A stretch of 64,000 bases of DNA from Cocleimonas flava (GTDB lineage: Bacteria > Pseudomonadota > Gammaproteobacteria > Thiotrichales > Thiotrichaceae): NCBI RefSeq assembly GCF_004339015.1, contig NZ_SMFQ01000003.1:1178001-1242000 (forward strand), written 5' to 3'. The notes beneath the pieces are model-generated. The model did not search any database. It was not told the DNA's origin and worked only from the letters and a program-made list of their open reading frames with translations. How positions within the stretch are numbered: position 1 is the first letter of the stretch; the number at the start of each line of letters is the position of its first letter. Position numbers and translations under genes: made by a program. Below are positions 1 to 8,991 of this stretch, piece by piece.

Positions 1-503
1 AAGATACTTTCAGCAATATTATTACTGCCACGCCAGTCTGTCGCACGCTCGGCGTAGGTGAACTGATCCATAAAATGACCATTCAACGACTCGGCAAGAT
101 GCTTAGCCTCGCTGGTAATTTTGGTCGGACAATCAACAAAGTGACAACGTCCACCATAACGTTCTATTTGACTGATTTTGCTTTGCGCTGTGCTATCCGG
201 CATCACCGCTATAAAAGGTACGCCAATCATTCGTGCAAAGTAAGCTTCTGAAACTGCAGTACTGCCAGAAGATGCTTCAATCACCGAAGTGTCTTGATTG
301 ATCTTGCCATTACATAAGGCATATAAAAACAGAGAACGTGCCAATCGATGCTTTAAACTTCCGGTCGGGTGAGTGCTTTCATCTTTAAGATAGATATTAA
401 TACCCTGTAACTTAGGCAGCTCCAGCTTAATCAGGTGCGTATCGGCGGAACGATTATAGTCAGCCGTAATTTTATTGATTGCTTCAGTGGTCCAGATACT
501 CAT
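1..503 (-). CDS. PLP-dependent cysteine synthase/desulfhydrase family protein (partial)
   Basis: The minus-strand reading from the ATG at 503 is open to the window edge, so the C-terminus is missing (about 167 residues visible). It contains [14 protein letters not shown], with the lysine near residue 51 as the expected Schiff-base lysine, and the SSGST phosphate-binding loop near residue 80. These are hallmarks of the fold-type II PLP family of cysteine synthase, cystathionine beta-synthase and the Cds1-type cysteine desulfhydrase. The exact reaction cannot be decided from this part. The start codon lies three bases from a C6TACTT repeat, whose complementary G-rich strand (GGGGGGTGA) sits where a Shine-Dalgarno sequence would be. 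The family is certain; synthase versus desulfhydrase is open. Confidence 0.88.
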   Translation of the reverse strand, partial: MSIWTTEAINKITADYNRSADTHLIKLELPKLQGINIYLKDESTHPTGSLKHRLARSLFLYALCNGKINQDTSVIEASSGSTAVSEAYFARMIGVPFIAVMPDSTAQSKISQIERYGGRCHFVDCPTKITSEAKHLAESLNGHFMDQFTYAERATDWRGSNNIAESI

Positions 504-506
504 AAG

Positions 507-536
507 GTCACCCCCCTACTTTGAGGCCGTTTTTTT
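507..536 (+). repeat. C6TACTT repeat, copy 1
   Basis: Exact core CACCCCCCTACTT followed by TGAGGCCG and a run of seven T. It lies between two minus-strand genes, directly in front of the start codon of the PLP enzyme, so it terminates no plus-strand gene. Confidence 0.9.
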
Positions 537-592
537 ATCGAAAACAATATATAGAAAAATAGATATTAACCGATTTAAGAAACAGTCTGCTT

Positions 593-820
593 CTAACTAT
601 CATCAATTAGCAACGCCACCAACCGTCTAACGATTGGCCCAACGATGAGCACAGTAGGAAAGGCAACTAGAAAAGCGAAGCTCCAGGCCTTCAACCATTT
701 GATTAATATGCCATCAATAAGTCCGACATTGAAAAGGGTAATGACGAATGACATAAAGCATGACATTAAAAGTGCCATGAAAAATGAAAATACCACGGCT
801 GTATATTTTTTATGTATCAA
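593..820 (-). CDS. DUF2798 family small membrane protein
   Basis: A 75-residue protein with two hydrophobic segments (about residues 8-33 and 45-65) and the pattern MIHKKYTAVVFSFFMALLMS...FNVGLIDG...WLKAWSFAFLVAFP typical of DUF2798. Its function is unknown. It is predicted to sit in the inner membrane with a short positively charged N-terminus in the cytoplasm. It lies between two C6TACTT repeats (copies 1 and 2) as a one-gene unit. Identification comes from the whole-length pattern. Confidence 0.85.
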   Translation of the reverse strand: MIHKKYTAVVFSFFMALLMSCFMSFVITLFNVGLIDGILIKWLKAWSFAFLVAFPTVLIVGPIVRRLVALLIDDS

Positions 821-965
821 AACTGAAATCCTGTTTATTCAGATGTACTTGATCTGAGAACATGAAAAGAATGATCAAGGATTACATCTGAAGTGTATAA
901 CAAAGGCATATAAACATTTCACTGAGATGTTTAGGATGCAATGTTAATAAAATATTTTTTAGTAG

Positions 966-994
966 GTCACCCCCCTACTTAGGGGCACTTTTTT
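966..994 (+). repeat. C6TACTT repeat, copy 2
   Basis: Exact core, then AGGGGCAC and T6. CCCC and GGGG can pair. It lies between two minus-strand genes, eight bases beyond the stop of the CobT-like gene. Confidence 0.9.
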
Positions 995-1002
995 GGAGAC
1001 TA

Positions 1003-2751
1003 TCACTTCATTCGTGATTGCCACATTTTCAAAATATCATTGAAGGTGGCGTTATTCAGATTATCGTCCAAGTGTAAAATGGTGTAGTTACGATAGTAAA
1101 CACTCAGGTCTAATTCAACACCTAATCCAAAAATTTCCAGATCAGGCTGTTGTTCATAATTACTGATAACATCTTTTAAATGATTATCCAGATAGTAAGG
1201 ATCATTGGCGATATTGGTGGCAGAATCCATCGGGCTGCCATCTGAAATCACGGTTAGAATTTTCTTTTGTTCGGGACGTTTCAATAGTCTTTGTGCCGCC
1301 CATGTGATCGCTTCGCCATCCACACCTTCGCGGAATAAGTCCACTTTCATCAGTCCTGATATAGAATTACGCGCCTGTTTCCAGGTTTGTTCTGCGTCTT
1401 TGTAGATGATGTGATTGGTTTCATTGAGGCGACCAGGATTTTTCGGCCTGCCTTGTTTGATCCATTCTTTCATCGGTTTGCCACCACTCCAGTTGCCCGT
1501 GGTGAAGCCAAGGATTTCGGTTTTAATACCAGAGAGATCAGCCGCACGTGCAAACACGTCGAGCATAATCGCAACATTTGCCGCGTGCTGTTTCATCGAA
1601 CCTGAACAATCAACCAGAAAACTCAACACACAATCGGATTGTGGACGCTCGCGTCGATCTTTGAAGATGCGTTTTTCCGTGGGTGACGCGATTAACTGCG
1701 ACAAGCGTCGACCATCGATATAGCCTTGTTCTTGCGCATAATTCCAGTCATCGTATTCAGGCGTAGCAAACAGAAATTTAAGCTGACGCGCCAGCCGTGG
1801 CATATTGATGCCTTGTTTGCTAATGCTGTCATCCAGATGACTGCGCAAGGCTTTTAACTGCATTGGCCTAACCAGTTTATCTGCCTGTGAAATCTTGTCG
1901 TATTCGGTGGTGAATATTGAATAAACCGCATCATTTTCCAACCACGATTTACTCTCGCCACTGCTGATCATGAATACATGTTCATCGTTTTCGTCAAAGT
2001 TAATCAGTAGCTTGAATTCTGGCGCTTCGATTTCTTCCAGAATCGTATCGACGTCTTTTTCTTCTTCGTCCTCGTCCTGATTCTCATCACGCACCATGCT
2101 GTTAAATTGCTTCGCTAGTTGCAAAGCGTATTCGGCGAATTTCTCCTGATCGGTGAGGTTTTGCTTCATGCCGTAGAGCTGCTTACCAATCATGGGCGAG
2201 ATGCCTGCGCGCGTCGCTTCCAATAGATCTTCGGTTTCTTCGGTGACCGACACATTATTAAAGCGCGACCAGCATACCTGGGCCAGTACGTAGATAAGCA
2301 AACCGATACTGCTCTCGGTTAAACCAGAATGATGATAACGCAGTGACCATTCTTCGAAACGATGCAGCATATTGCTGCGCATGCCTTTGTAGGTTTCTGG
2401 CACTAAGGATTCGACGCGTAGCTGTTCGAGTAATTCGAACATAAAACGCTCGAGTCTTTCATCCGGTAACAGCGAATGATGCAGTGCTTCGTCAGTGAAT
2501 TGATAGCGTAAATTAATACTATCGGCTACACCTCGCAAAGCGACAAAACTGTCTTGCACAAGATCAGACTGAATATGACATGCATACAAAGGCACACGCT
2601 GTTGATTGTGGTAGAGAAATGGGCCACGGAAATACAAGCTTGCATCTTTGGTATAACCACGCACCACACCACCGCACAGTTCTATGGCTTTTTGCTGTTG
2701 CTGGCTCTTGGTTTGAGCAGTTGTTTCATCATGATCTGAAAGGTATTTCAT
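1003..2751 (-). CDS. CobT-like VWA-domain protein
   Basis: A 582-residue protein resembling the CobT subunit of aerobic cobaltochelatase. It has an alpha-helical N-terminal half, a very acidic linker (about residues 222-235), and a C-terminal von Willebrand A domain with the MIDAS motif DCSGS at 381-385 and a later SDGSP loop. It lies 50 bases downstream of a CobS-like AAA+ gene. In the known system CobS and CobT form an ATP-driven chaperone that works with CobN to insert cobalt. No cobN or other cobalamin gene is in this window, so the pair may serve another metalloenzyme or act as a MoxR/VWA-type chaperone. The family is secure; the substrate is unknown. Confidence 0.88.
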   Translation of the reverse strand: MKYLSDHDETTAQTKSQQQQKAIELCGGVVRGYTKDASLYFRGPFLYHNQQRVPLYACHIQSDLVQDSFVALRGVADSINLRYQFTDEALHHSLLPDERLERFMFELLEQLRVESLVPETYKGMRSNMLHRFEEWSLRYHHSGLTESSIGLLIYVLAQVCWSRFNNVSVTEETEDLLEATRAGISPMIGKQLYGMKQNLTDQEKFAEYALQLAKQFNSMVRDENQDEDEEEKDVDTILEEIEAPEFKLLINFDENDEHVFMISSGESKSWLENDAVYSIFTTEYDKISQADKLVRPMQLKALRSHLDDSISKQGINMPRLARQLKFLFATPEYDDWNYAQEQGYIDGRRLSQLIASPTEKRIFKDRRERPQSDCVLSFLVDCSGSMKQHAANVAIMLDVFARAADLSGIKTEILGFTTGNWSGGKPMKEWIKQGRPKNPGRLNETNHIIYKDAEQTWKQARNSISGLMKVDLFREGVDGEAITWAAQRLLKRPEQKKILTVISDGSPMDSATNIANDPYYLDNHLKDVISNYEQQPDLEIFGLGVELDLSVYYRNYTILHLDDNLNNATFNDILKMWQSRMK

Positions 2752-2801
2752 CTGGTTCTTTTCTGATTGTTTTCTTACTTTTGTCAGATTTAATCTACTT
2801 G

Positions 2802-3776
2802 TTATTTACTTGTAGGCGAAAGATGCATATACGATTCTTCCAGCTCTTCATCGAAACAACGTTGGAAATATTCAGCCACTAATGGCTTTTCATCGTCACT
2901 GCATTTATTCAAGAATGCGAAACGGAAAGCCGTTTGAATGTCTTTGAATATCTGGAAGTTTTCAGCCCAGGAGATTACCGTTCTTGGTGACATCAATGTT
3001 GATAGGTCACCCACAGCAAAACCATTACGCGTGAGCTGCGCCATGCTAACCATCGCATTCAAAAGCTTTTCATCAGTAAATTCAGGCACACGCGCTTTGA
3101 TGATATTCACTTCATCATCATGCGGTAAATAGTTTAACGAGGTAACAATATCCCAACGGTCAAGCTGTGCGTGATTGAGCATTTGCGCACCGTGATAAAG
3201 ACCGTTTAAGTTGCCTTGGCCAATGGTGTTGGATGTCGCAAACATACGGAAATTTGGATTTGGACTAATCACCTGATTTTGATCTAGCAATGTAAATTTA
3301 CCATCACGCTCAAGAATGCGTTGGATAACGAACATAATGTCTGGGCGACCCGCATCGTATTCATCAAAAATTAATGCAACCGGACGACGTAATGACCAGG
3401 GAATAATTCCTTCCTGAAATTCGGTAACCTGCTGGTTATCGCGAATCACGATGGCGTCTTTACCTACTAAATCCAGACGACTAATTTGTCCATCCAGATT
3501 TAAGCGCACGCAAGGCCAGTTTAGGCGTGCTGCGACTTGTTCGATATGCGTCGATTTACCCGTGCCGTGCAAACCCTGAATCATCACGCGACGATTAAAA
3601 GCAAAACCCGCGATAATTGCCAAAGTTACATCAGCATTAAACTGATAAGCTTCGTCAACAGCAGGAACGAACTCACAAGGTTCGCTAAACGCAGGGACTT
3701 TCAAATGGCTATCGATATTGAAAGTGTCACGAACCGATACAGAAAGACTCGGTTCTAAATCTAGAATATCACTCAT
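2802..3776 (-). CDS. CobS-like AAA+ ATPase
   Basis: A 324-residue AAA+ ATPase of the MoxR/CobS group. The Walker A motif GLHGTGKST is at residues 68-76 and Walker B LIFDEYDAG at about 135-143, followed by a sensor region (MFATSNTIGQGNLNGLYHG). The N-terminal segment before the ATPase is short, as in CobS. It is the first gene of a two-gene unit with the CobT-like VWA protein. MoxR-type ATPases act with VWA partners in metal insertion or complex maturation. No strong ribosome site is visible, but GAG lies upstream of the ATG. Confidence 0.9.
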   Translation of the reverse strand: MSDILDLEPSLSVSVRDTFNIDSHLKVPAFSEPCEFVPAVDEAYQFNADVTLAIIAGFAFNRRVMIQGLHGTGKSTHIEQVAARLNWPCVRLNLDGQISRLDLVGKDAIVIRDNQQVTEFQEGIIPWSLRRPVALIFDEYDAGRPDIMFVIQRILERDGKFTLLDQNQVISPNPNFRMFATSNTIGQGNLNGLYHGAQMLNHAQLDRWDIVTSLNYLPHDDEVNIIKARVPEFTDEKLLNAMVSMAQLTRNGFAVGDLSTLMSPRTVISWAENFQIFKDIQTAFRFAFLNKCSDDEKPLVAEYFQRCFDEELEESYMHLSPTSK

Positions 3777-3855
3777 AAAACTAACTCAAAAAAATAAATT
3801 GAAGCACTACTATAGCTCATTTTTGCGTATTGTCAGTTTAAAAAACAGAGTTAAA

Positions 3856-3883
3856 GTCACCCCCCCACTTTAGGACTATTTTT
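3856..3883 (+). repeat. C6TACTT repeat, copy 3
   Basis: One-base variant of the core (CACCCCCCCACTT, T to C), then TAGGACTA and T5. It lies between two minus-strand transcription units. Confidence 0.8.
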
Positions 3884-4069
3884 CCTATCTTTTTCTCTTT
3901 ACTCCGATAACTTTGTATCGTCAGGCATTCTGATTGTCTTTTCTCAAGCACATGATTTATTTTGATATTTTGAAAAAATAACTCTCTAGAGTATTAGGCA
4001 TTATCTAGAGAGTCATCGTTTGATGATATGTTTTAAGAGAAGATTGGGAAATTATTGAAGCTTATATAC

Positions 4070-5431
4070 TCAATCATTTTCAGGTGCTTTGTCTGGTGTA
4101 TTGCCTGGCCCATGTTCAGGTCTTGGACCTCCTGGTCTCCCATGGTTTAGCCCTCCTTGATCTGATCCTCCTTCAAAAGAACCTTTTTCACCCATAAAAC
4201 AGCCAAAGATTTCGTTCTTACCAGGAGCAGATGCATGATAATGATAGCCACGGGTGTCATCGGTTTCTCCACCACACTCATCAAGCCCTTTTGCTTCTAA
4301 GGTACTTTTATCTGTCTTTGCAAAAATGGGATAACCATCTAAGGCATAGCCAATCATTGGTGAATGCCCATCTTTTTGGATACCAATCTCAGAGCAACCA
4401 TTAGCTGCGTGGTAATGATAACCTTCATGTGGATTAGCATGCGCACCACAATCATCAAGAACACCAAGAGAATAACTACTGAGGATCATTGCTAACGGAG
4501 CAGGAGGACCGAGTAGAACGCCATTTAATGCAACCCCGGTATTGTCACGCCCTCGAACGTCAGTGGGGTTTTCAACAGGTACAGGTGTTGTTGGAATCAA
4601 GACGGTTTTCTTGATGCCACCATCAAGTTCTTTAAGTCGGCACTCTAGGCAAAAATTGTTAAATCCTGGAATTGGACGGGGATCGCCTGCAACTTCACAG
4701 CCTCTTTCTCCAGTAATAACGGTGACTTTACCTGTCTTTATATCGTACATCTGCCACTTTTTATCTTTGTAGAGAGTCGATAGGTTTTCAATAAACTTAC
4801 CATCCACATCGTAGACTGTACCTTCCCCATCAATCCATGTTCCACCCTCATCTGCGCTCGATGCAATCGATTGCGGACAGTAAGGTCCTTCTGGCGAGGT
4901 ATCGGGATCAGCAGGTGCTCCGGCAATTGTTAGCTTATAGCAAGTAGTCTTGGTGCCACCGCTCAATGTGCAATCGACAGTTTCCACATCTCCTACAATT
5001 GCGCCTTCAGCGAATAAAGATGTATCGACTGCATGACTGTTTACTACAACCTTATTTTTTTCCAAGTTATTCTTTATTAAGTTATCTTTCGCAACTGTAC
5101 CATCTAACTTTGTAGCTGCTGTCACTGTAGATGAAGATTTATTTGTAGTTGCCTCCGTTGAATGTGATTCGTTGCCATCAACTGTCTTCGGAATGACTGG
5201 CTTATTTCTTACGCACATCATACTTGATGAAATTGATTGGCAAGTACCTCTATAAAGCCCCTCATGAACGCCTTTAAACTCACAAGATTGTGACTTCGAT
5301 TTGTTATCACAAGCATCCCATGCGGCTTTGGTTGTAGAACCAGAATGCGCATAGGAGTAACTTGTGGATAGCAATAATACGAGGGACAAAAGCCCCCGGG
5401 CTTTTATCCCTAATACGTTTTTAGTTGTCAT
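4070..5431 (-). CDS. Secreted YHYH-domain protein
   Basis: A 453-residue protein with a signal peptide (hydrophobic LLSLVLLLSTSYSYA, cleavage near AHS). A Ser/Thr-rich N-terminal region is followed by a cysteine-containing domain (VDCTLSGGTKTTCYKLTIAGAPA...) and a YHYH domain in which GYHYHA occurs twice, with a conserved DGYPIFA between. It ends in a Gly/Pro-rich tail. YHYH proteins are exported proteins of unknown function; the clustered His and Cys residues suggest metal binding, which is only an inference. It starts 11 bases after the stop of a paralogous YHYH gene, so the two probably form an operon. This copy has a cleavable signal peptide rather than a lipobox. Confidence 0.85.
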   Translation of the reverse strand: MTTKNVLGIKARGLLSLVLLLSTSYSYAHSGSTTKAAWDACDNKSKSQSCEFKGVHEGLYRGTCQSISSSMMCVRNKPVIPKTVDGNESHSTEATTNKSSSTVTAATKLDGTVAKDNLIKNNLEKNKVVVNSHAVDTSLFAEGAIVGDVETVDCTLSGGTKTTCYKLTIAGAPADPDTSPEGPYCPQSIASSADEGGTWIDGEGTVYDVDGKFIENLSTLYKDKKWQMYDIKTGKVTVITGERGCEVAGDPRPIPGFNNFCLECRLKELDGGIKKTVLIPTTPVPVENPTDVRGRDNTGVALNGVLLGPPAPLAMILSSYSLGVLDDCGAHANPHEGYHYHAANGCSEIGIQKDGHSPMIGYALDGYPIFAKTDKSTLEAKGLDECGGETDDTRGYHYHASAPGKNEIFGCFMGEKGSFEGGSDQGGLNHGRPGGPRPEHGPGNTPDKAPEND

Positions 5432-5441
5432 TGTTTAAACC

Positions 5442-6585
5442 CTATTCAGGAGCTGTTCCAGTGGGTGGTCCACCTGCTGGTGGCTCTCCATCTGCAGGAC
5501 CACCCGCATCTGTAGATGCAACAGTCTTACCGTGAAAACAACCAACGAACATATTTTCACCCGGACTTGCTGCGTGATAGTGATAACCGCGAACATCGTC
5601 CGTAATGCCACGACATTCATCAAGTCCTTCAGCTTCATTTCCATCTGAATCTTTCATTGCATAGATACCATAACCATCTAGTGCGTAACCTAGTAATGCA
5701 GAGTGCCCATCATCTTGAGTACCCACTGCAGCACAGTCGGTCGCAGCATGGTAATGATATCCTTGGTGTGTATTAATGTGTCCGCCACAGTCATCAAATG
5801 CGGCAATCGTGTAGTTTGATAGAATGTCATCAACAGGGGCTGGTGCAGATAATTCAGTACCATTAAGTGCGATACCCACTTGCGAGACCGAACCTGTTAC
5901 ATCTGCAGGAATTGGAGTTACAGGTATGAGGTAGGTTGCAGATAAAACACCATCTTCAAGGTACTCCATTTCGCACTGAACACAGTAATTATTATATTCA
6001 TCGGCAACATTCGGTTGCGCCGCAGCTTCGCAGGCTATTTGAGTATCTGTGATCCTTACATTTCCTGTTGTTGGATCGTAAACCTGCCAATTAGTATCAT
6101 TGTAAGTAACAGCTAAATCCTGAATAAAATTTCCCGTTAGCTCTACTATGCCATCTACGCCATTTTCATAAAACCACATTCCGCTACTATCAGCACCATT
6201 GTCATAAATGGTTTCCGGGCAAAACGGACCAGGCGTTTGTCCTGCTGGTGCGCCAGTCGTGGTAATTTGGTAACAACTGGTTTCTGTGCCATCGCTTAAA
6301 GTACAGTCAACAATTACAGGATCTGACTTAAGCGCGCCTGTGACAAAATTATTCAGATCTATCGCTTCTGTGGCACTAGCCGTTTCTGTTGAATCTGTTG
6401 ATGAATCCGATGTTTCTGTGGAAGTATCAGCTGTTGTATCTAATGCGTCTTCTGAACTAGCGCTAGACTCAGATGATGAAGAAGAAGAAGAAGTAGATGA
6501 GGAGGATGAAGAATTACACCCCCCCCAGTACTAATAAACTAATGGCTATAGCACCGACTAAAGGCCGATAGTATTGAGTTTGCAT
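5442..6585 (-). CDS. YHYH-domain lipoprotein, frameshifted at a C8/G8 run
   Basis: The long open frame begins only at an internal Met (6179), but homology to the downstream paralogue continues upstream through PVIVDCTLSDGTETSCYQITTTGAPAG. A proper lipoprotein start lies at the ATG at 6585: MQTQYYRPLVGAIAISLLVL. As written, the eight G (minus strand, 6519-6526) put this start into a TAA stop. With seven G the frame reads LLVLGGCNSSSSS, a perfect lipobox, then a Ser/Thr linker, and runs on into the YHYH domain to 5442. The gene is therefore either phase-variable by slippage, a recent mutant, or affected by a homopolymer sequencing error. The YHYH core has GYHYHA twice, as in its neighbour. Confidence 0.8.
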
Positions 6586-6953
6586 AAAAATTCCCTTACT
6601 GCTTTATTATAATGATTCTAAGTTCGAATTTTATAATGTATTGGAAATGTGCAAAAAATATGAAAGCTAAACGTTAGGATTAATTTAATGTGATTAATCA
6701 GAGCGTGATAGGTACTTGATTAGCTAAGAAGTTGATTGGTTAGCGGTAAAAATTGAGTATTTTGTTTTGATTTTGTCACCTCCCTACTTACCAAGAGATT
6801 GCCATTTCGTTTTGTGAAATTGGCAATTCATGTATACCAAAAGCTTAATACTAGCTCGCCTGCAAAGCGACAACTAGCATGTAGCGTCATTGAGAGGGGG
6901 TTCTGCTTCTATTGACCAAAAAGCTAATGTCTCTAATCAATTGATATCGTAAA
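6586..6953. other. Intergenic region with a degenerate C6TACTT copy and a hairpin
   Basis: This stretch holds the upstream region of the YHYH lipoprotein gene, a degenerate C6TACTT copy at 6775, and an imperfect inverted repeat at about 6800-6830 (TTGCCATTTC ... GAAATTGGCAA). I see no gene in it. Confidence 0.5.
6775..6798 (+). repeat. C6TACTT repeat, copy 4 (degenerate)
   Basis: Core CACCTCCCTACTT (one C to T), with no G-arm and no T-run. It lies between two minus-strand genes. It is recognisable only by its 5' half, so it may be a decaying copy. Confidence 0.6.
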
Positions 6954-7610
6954 TTAGAAGTCTGCGTGCAAACCGACAAAGTAACCATCTGTTTTTAAAT
7001 CAAAAGACAGATCATCGAAATCTTTCGCATCAAAGCTTTGCACTCGATAACCCGCTTTCAAGCCAAGATCTACCGCGACTAAATTGAAGTCATAGCGTAA
7101 ACCTGCAATCGCGTCAGTGATCTGGTTTCCATCATAATTCAAGTAATGAATATCGGTATAAAGCGTGGTATTCAAAAACGGCAAAGCCACTTCTGCATCG
7201 AAATAAGCATGCGGTGTTGCGCCAGAAAAAGATTGTGACAGGTATTTTCCGCCTTCAAATTGTGAGATACCCAAACCGACGTCAATTGAAATCGCGTCAT
7301 TGTCTAAAATTTCGTAGTAAGCGGTGTAATCAATTTTAGTGTACTCATAAGCATCACTATTCACTTCAGACAGTGATAATTTGAAATTTGGAATCAATGG
7401 CACCGGATGTTCAATGGTTGCGCTGGCAAACACCGATTGATCGTCACCAGACACACTGCCGACGAAGCTACCAGCATCATAACTGGGTGACCAGACTCCT
7501 ACTTCTAAATCTGCCCCCAATAAGGTATCGGCATTTAACCCACCGTTGATTAAAAATGCACTGATCACAGTGCCTGAGAGTAATACCTTATTAATGTGTG
7601 TTGACTTCAT
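6954..7610 (-). CDS. TIGR04219-type outer-membrane beta-barrel protein
   Basis: About 218 residues with a signal peptide (start chosen at MKSTHINK, 7610, preceded by GGGCAAC; an upstream ATG at 7643 is less likely because it would give a poor signal peptide). The mature part has alternating hydrophobic/aromatic beta-strand patterns. It begins LLGADLEVGVW, ends DGYFVGLHADF with a terminal Phe, and so resembles the TIGR04219 family of small outer-membrane barrels. No function is known for the family. It is a single gene with its own promoter region. Confidence 0.75.
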   Translation of the reverse strand: MKSTHINKVLLSGTVISAFLINGGLNADTLLGADLEVGVWSPSYDAGSFVGSVSGDDQSVFASATIEHPVPLIPNFKLSLSEVNSDAYEYTKIDYTAYYEILDNDAISIDVGLGISQFEGGKYLSQSFSGATPHAYFDAEVALPFLNTTLYTDIHYLNYDGNQITDAIAGLRYDFNLVAVDLGLKAGYRVQSFDAKDFDDLSFDLKTDGYFVGLHADF

Positions 7611-7818
7611 GTTGCCCTTGCCCAAAATTATTATAATATTCATTCGTTTTCATGCAGTTATCGGCTATTTATTTATTGCAGATAAGCGCTAAACTTTCGC
7701 GGCATAGAATATCAGCTTTGCTCAATAAATAGCACCTCTAAAACCAAACTCACATTCAGTGTGGATAAAGGCGTTTCATACTAGAATTGCTATAACGTGC
7801 TTAGAAATAATTACTAAT

Positions 7819-7868
7819 AACAATACAGAACGATACATAACAATACATAACAATACATAACAACAGAT
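7819..7868 (+). repeat. 10-bp tandem repeat upstream of yceH-like gene
   Basis: Five consecutive 10-bp units close to AACAATACAT (the first four clear, the last degenerate) end 18 bases before the start codon of the YceH-family gene. The 10-bp period matches a helical turn. They could be slippage repeats within the leader or a binding array. Confidence 0.75.
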
Positions 7869-7886
7869 CAAAAAGGAGATATTTTC

Positions 7887-8573
7887 ATGGATGAGACTCT
7901 CGAAAACACGGATAGCAATAGCGACGACCTTCTAGACGAAACACAGGATGAGGTTTCACAAGAACCAGCTTATTTCACGGCTTTAGAAGCCCGCGTAATT
8001 GGCTCGTTGATGGAAAAACATCTAACCACGCCAAATAACTATCCGCTCACAATTAACTCACTGAGCAACGCCTGCAACCAGAAAAGCAATCGCGAACCTG
8101 TAATGAATTTGACCGAGGGTCAGGTAGGTCACACAGTAAATGCACTAGTGGAACGCAAACTGGCTGGTATTGATTACGGTGAACGTTCGAATAAAATCTC
8201 GCATCGTGTTTGCACAGAGTTGGATATTGATCGCAAACAACAGGCGATTCTCACAGTATTACTGTTACGCAAACCGCAAACACTGAATGACCTAAAAACT
8301 CGCACTGCGCGTATGGTTGATTTCGAATCTAACGATGAAATCCACGATAATCTTATCGCGATGATCGAACGTGAGATGCCATTGGTAACCTTGATTCCCA
8401 AAGGTGCTGGACGTCGTGAAGATCGTTTTGCACATACACTCTGCGGGGAAGTATCAGTAGAAGACATCGAGAAAGACGCTGTATCAATCAGCAGCATTCC
8501 TCTCGACAATGACCGCCTTGATGCGATTGAAGCCCGATTGGCTGCGATAGAAGCTAAACTCGGCATTAACTAA
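7887..8573 (+). CDS. YceH family protein (DUF480)
   Basis: A 228-residue protein. After a 28-residue acidic N-terminal extension it matches DUF480: ALEARVIGSLMEKHLTTPNNYPLTINSL, then CNQKSNREPVM, RKLAGIDYGERSNK and the second winged-helix part LLLRKPQTLNDLKTRTARM. It ends with a short coiled coil (DRLDAIEARLAAIEAKLG). The family is made of two winged-helix domains and its cellular role is poorly defined. AAAAGGAG lies a normal distance before the ATG. It is followed by C6TACTT copy 5. Confidence 0.92.
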   Translation: MDETLENTDSNSDDLLDETQDEVSQEPAYFTALEARVIGSLMEKHLTTPNNYPLTINSLSNACNQKSNREPVMNLTEGQVGHTVNALVERKLAGIDYGERSNKISHRVCTELDIDRKQQAILTVLLLRKPQTLNDLKTRTARMVDFESNDEIHDNLIAMIEREMPLVTLIPKGAGRREDRFAHTLCGEVSVEDIEKDAVSISSIPLDNDRLDAIEARLAAIEAKLGIN

Positions 8574-8991
8574 AAGAACAATTATCCAATTATGTTTTTC
8601 TGGTTCTTATGTTCTGGAAAAGCCACCTCCCCACTTTGAGGCGTTTTTTCCGTTAACGACATACTTACTGCTGTATAGCCAGCTAATACGCTTAGCTGGC
8701 TTGACAACACATTTCTAATCGATTGATTTACTTCACTTTATTTTTGTAAATATTAAAAAAGCGGCAGACTATTTGATTTAAACATTTAAAAAAAACTAAT
8801 AGCCTCATAAATACAACTTTATACTTAAATTTCAATAACTTAAATAGTATATATTAATTTACCTTCTATCCTCATAAATTAAATTTCGGTACAGGATAAA
8901 AAAAGAGGAGTACATTAAAGGAATATATACTGATTATTAACATTCAATTTTACACACATTATTAAGTACCACTCAAAGAGAGGAAGCAATA
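8574..8991. other. Intergenic region with repeat and perfect hairpin
   Basis: It holds C6TACTT copy 5 and a perfect 10-bp hairpin at 8677-8701 (AGCCAGCTAA, five-base loop, TTAGCTGGCT). The rest is very AT-rich leader of the CBS-domain gene. No gene was seen. Confidence 0.6.
8622..8649 (+). repeat. C6TACTT repeat, copy 5
   Basis: Variant core CACCTCCCCACTT, then TGAGGCG and T6. Upstream AAAAGCC can pair with GGC and the T-run. It lies 48 bases after the yceH-like stop and could end that transcript. Confidence 0.8.

Noticed and set aside
3001-3015. GTCACCCAC inside the CobS-like gene
   Set aside because: Too short a match to the repeat core and fully explained by the coding sequence.
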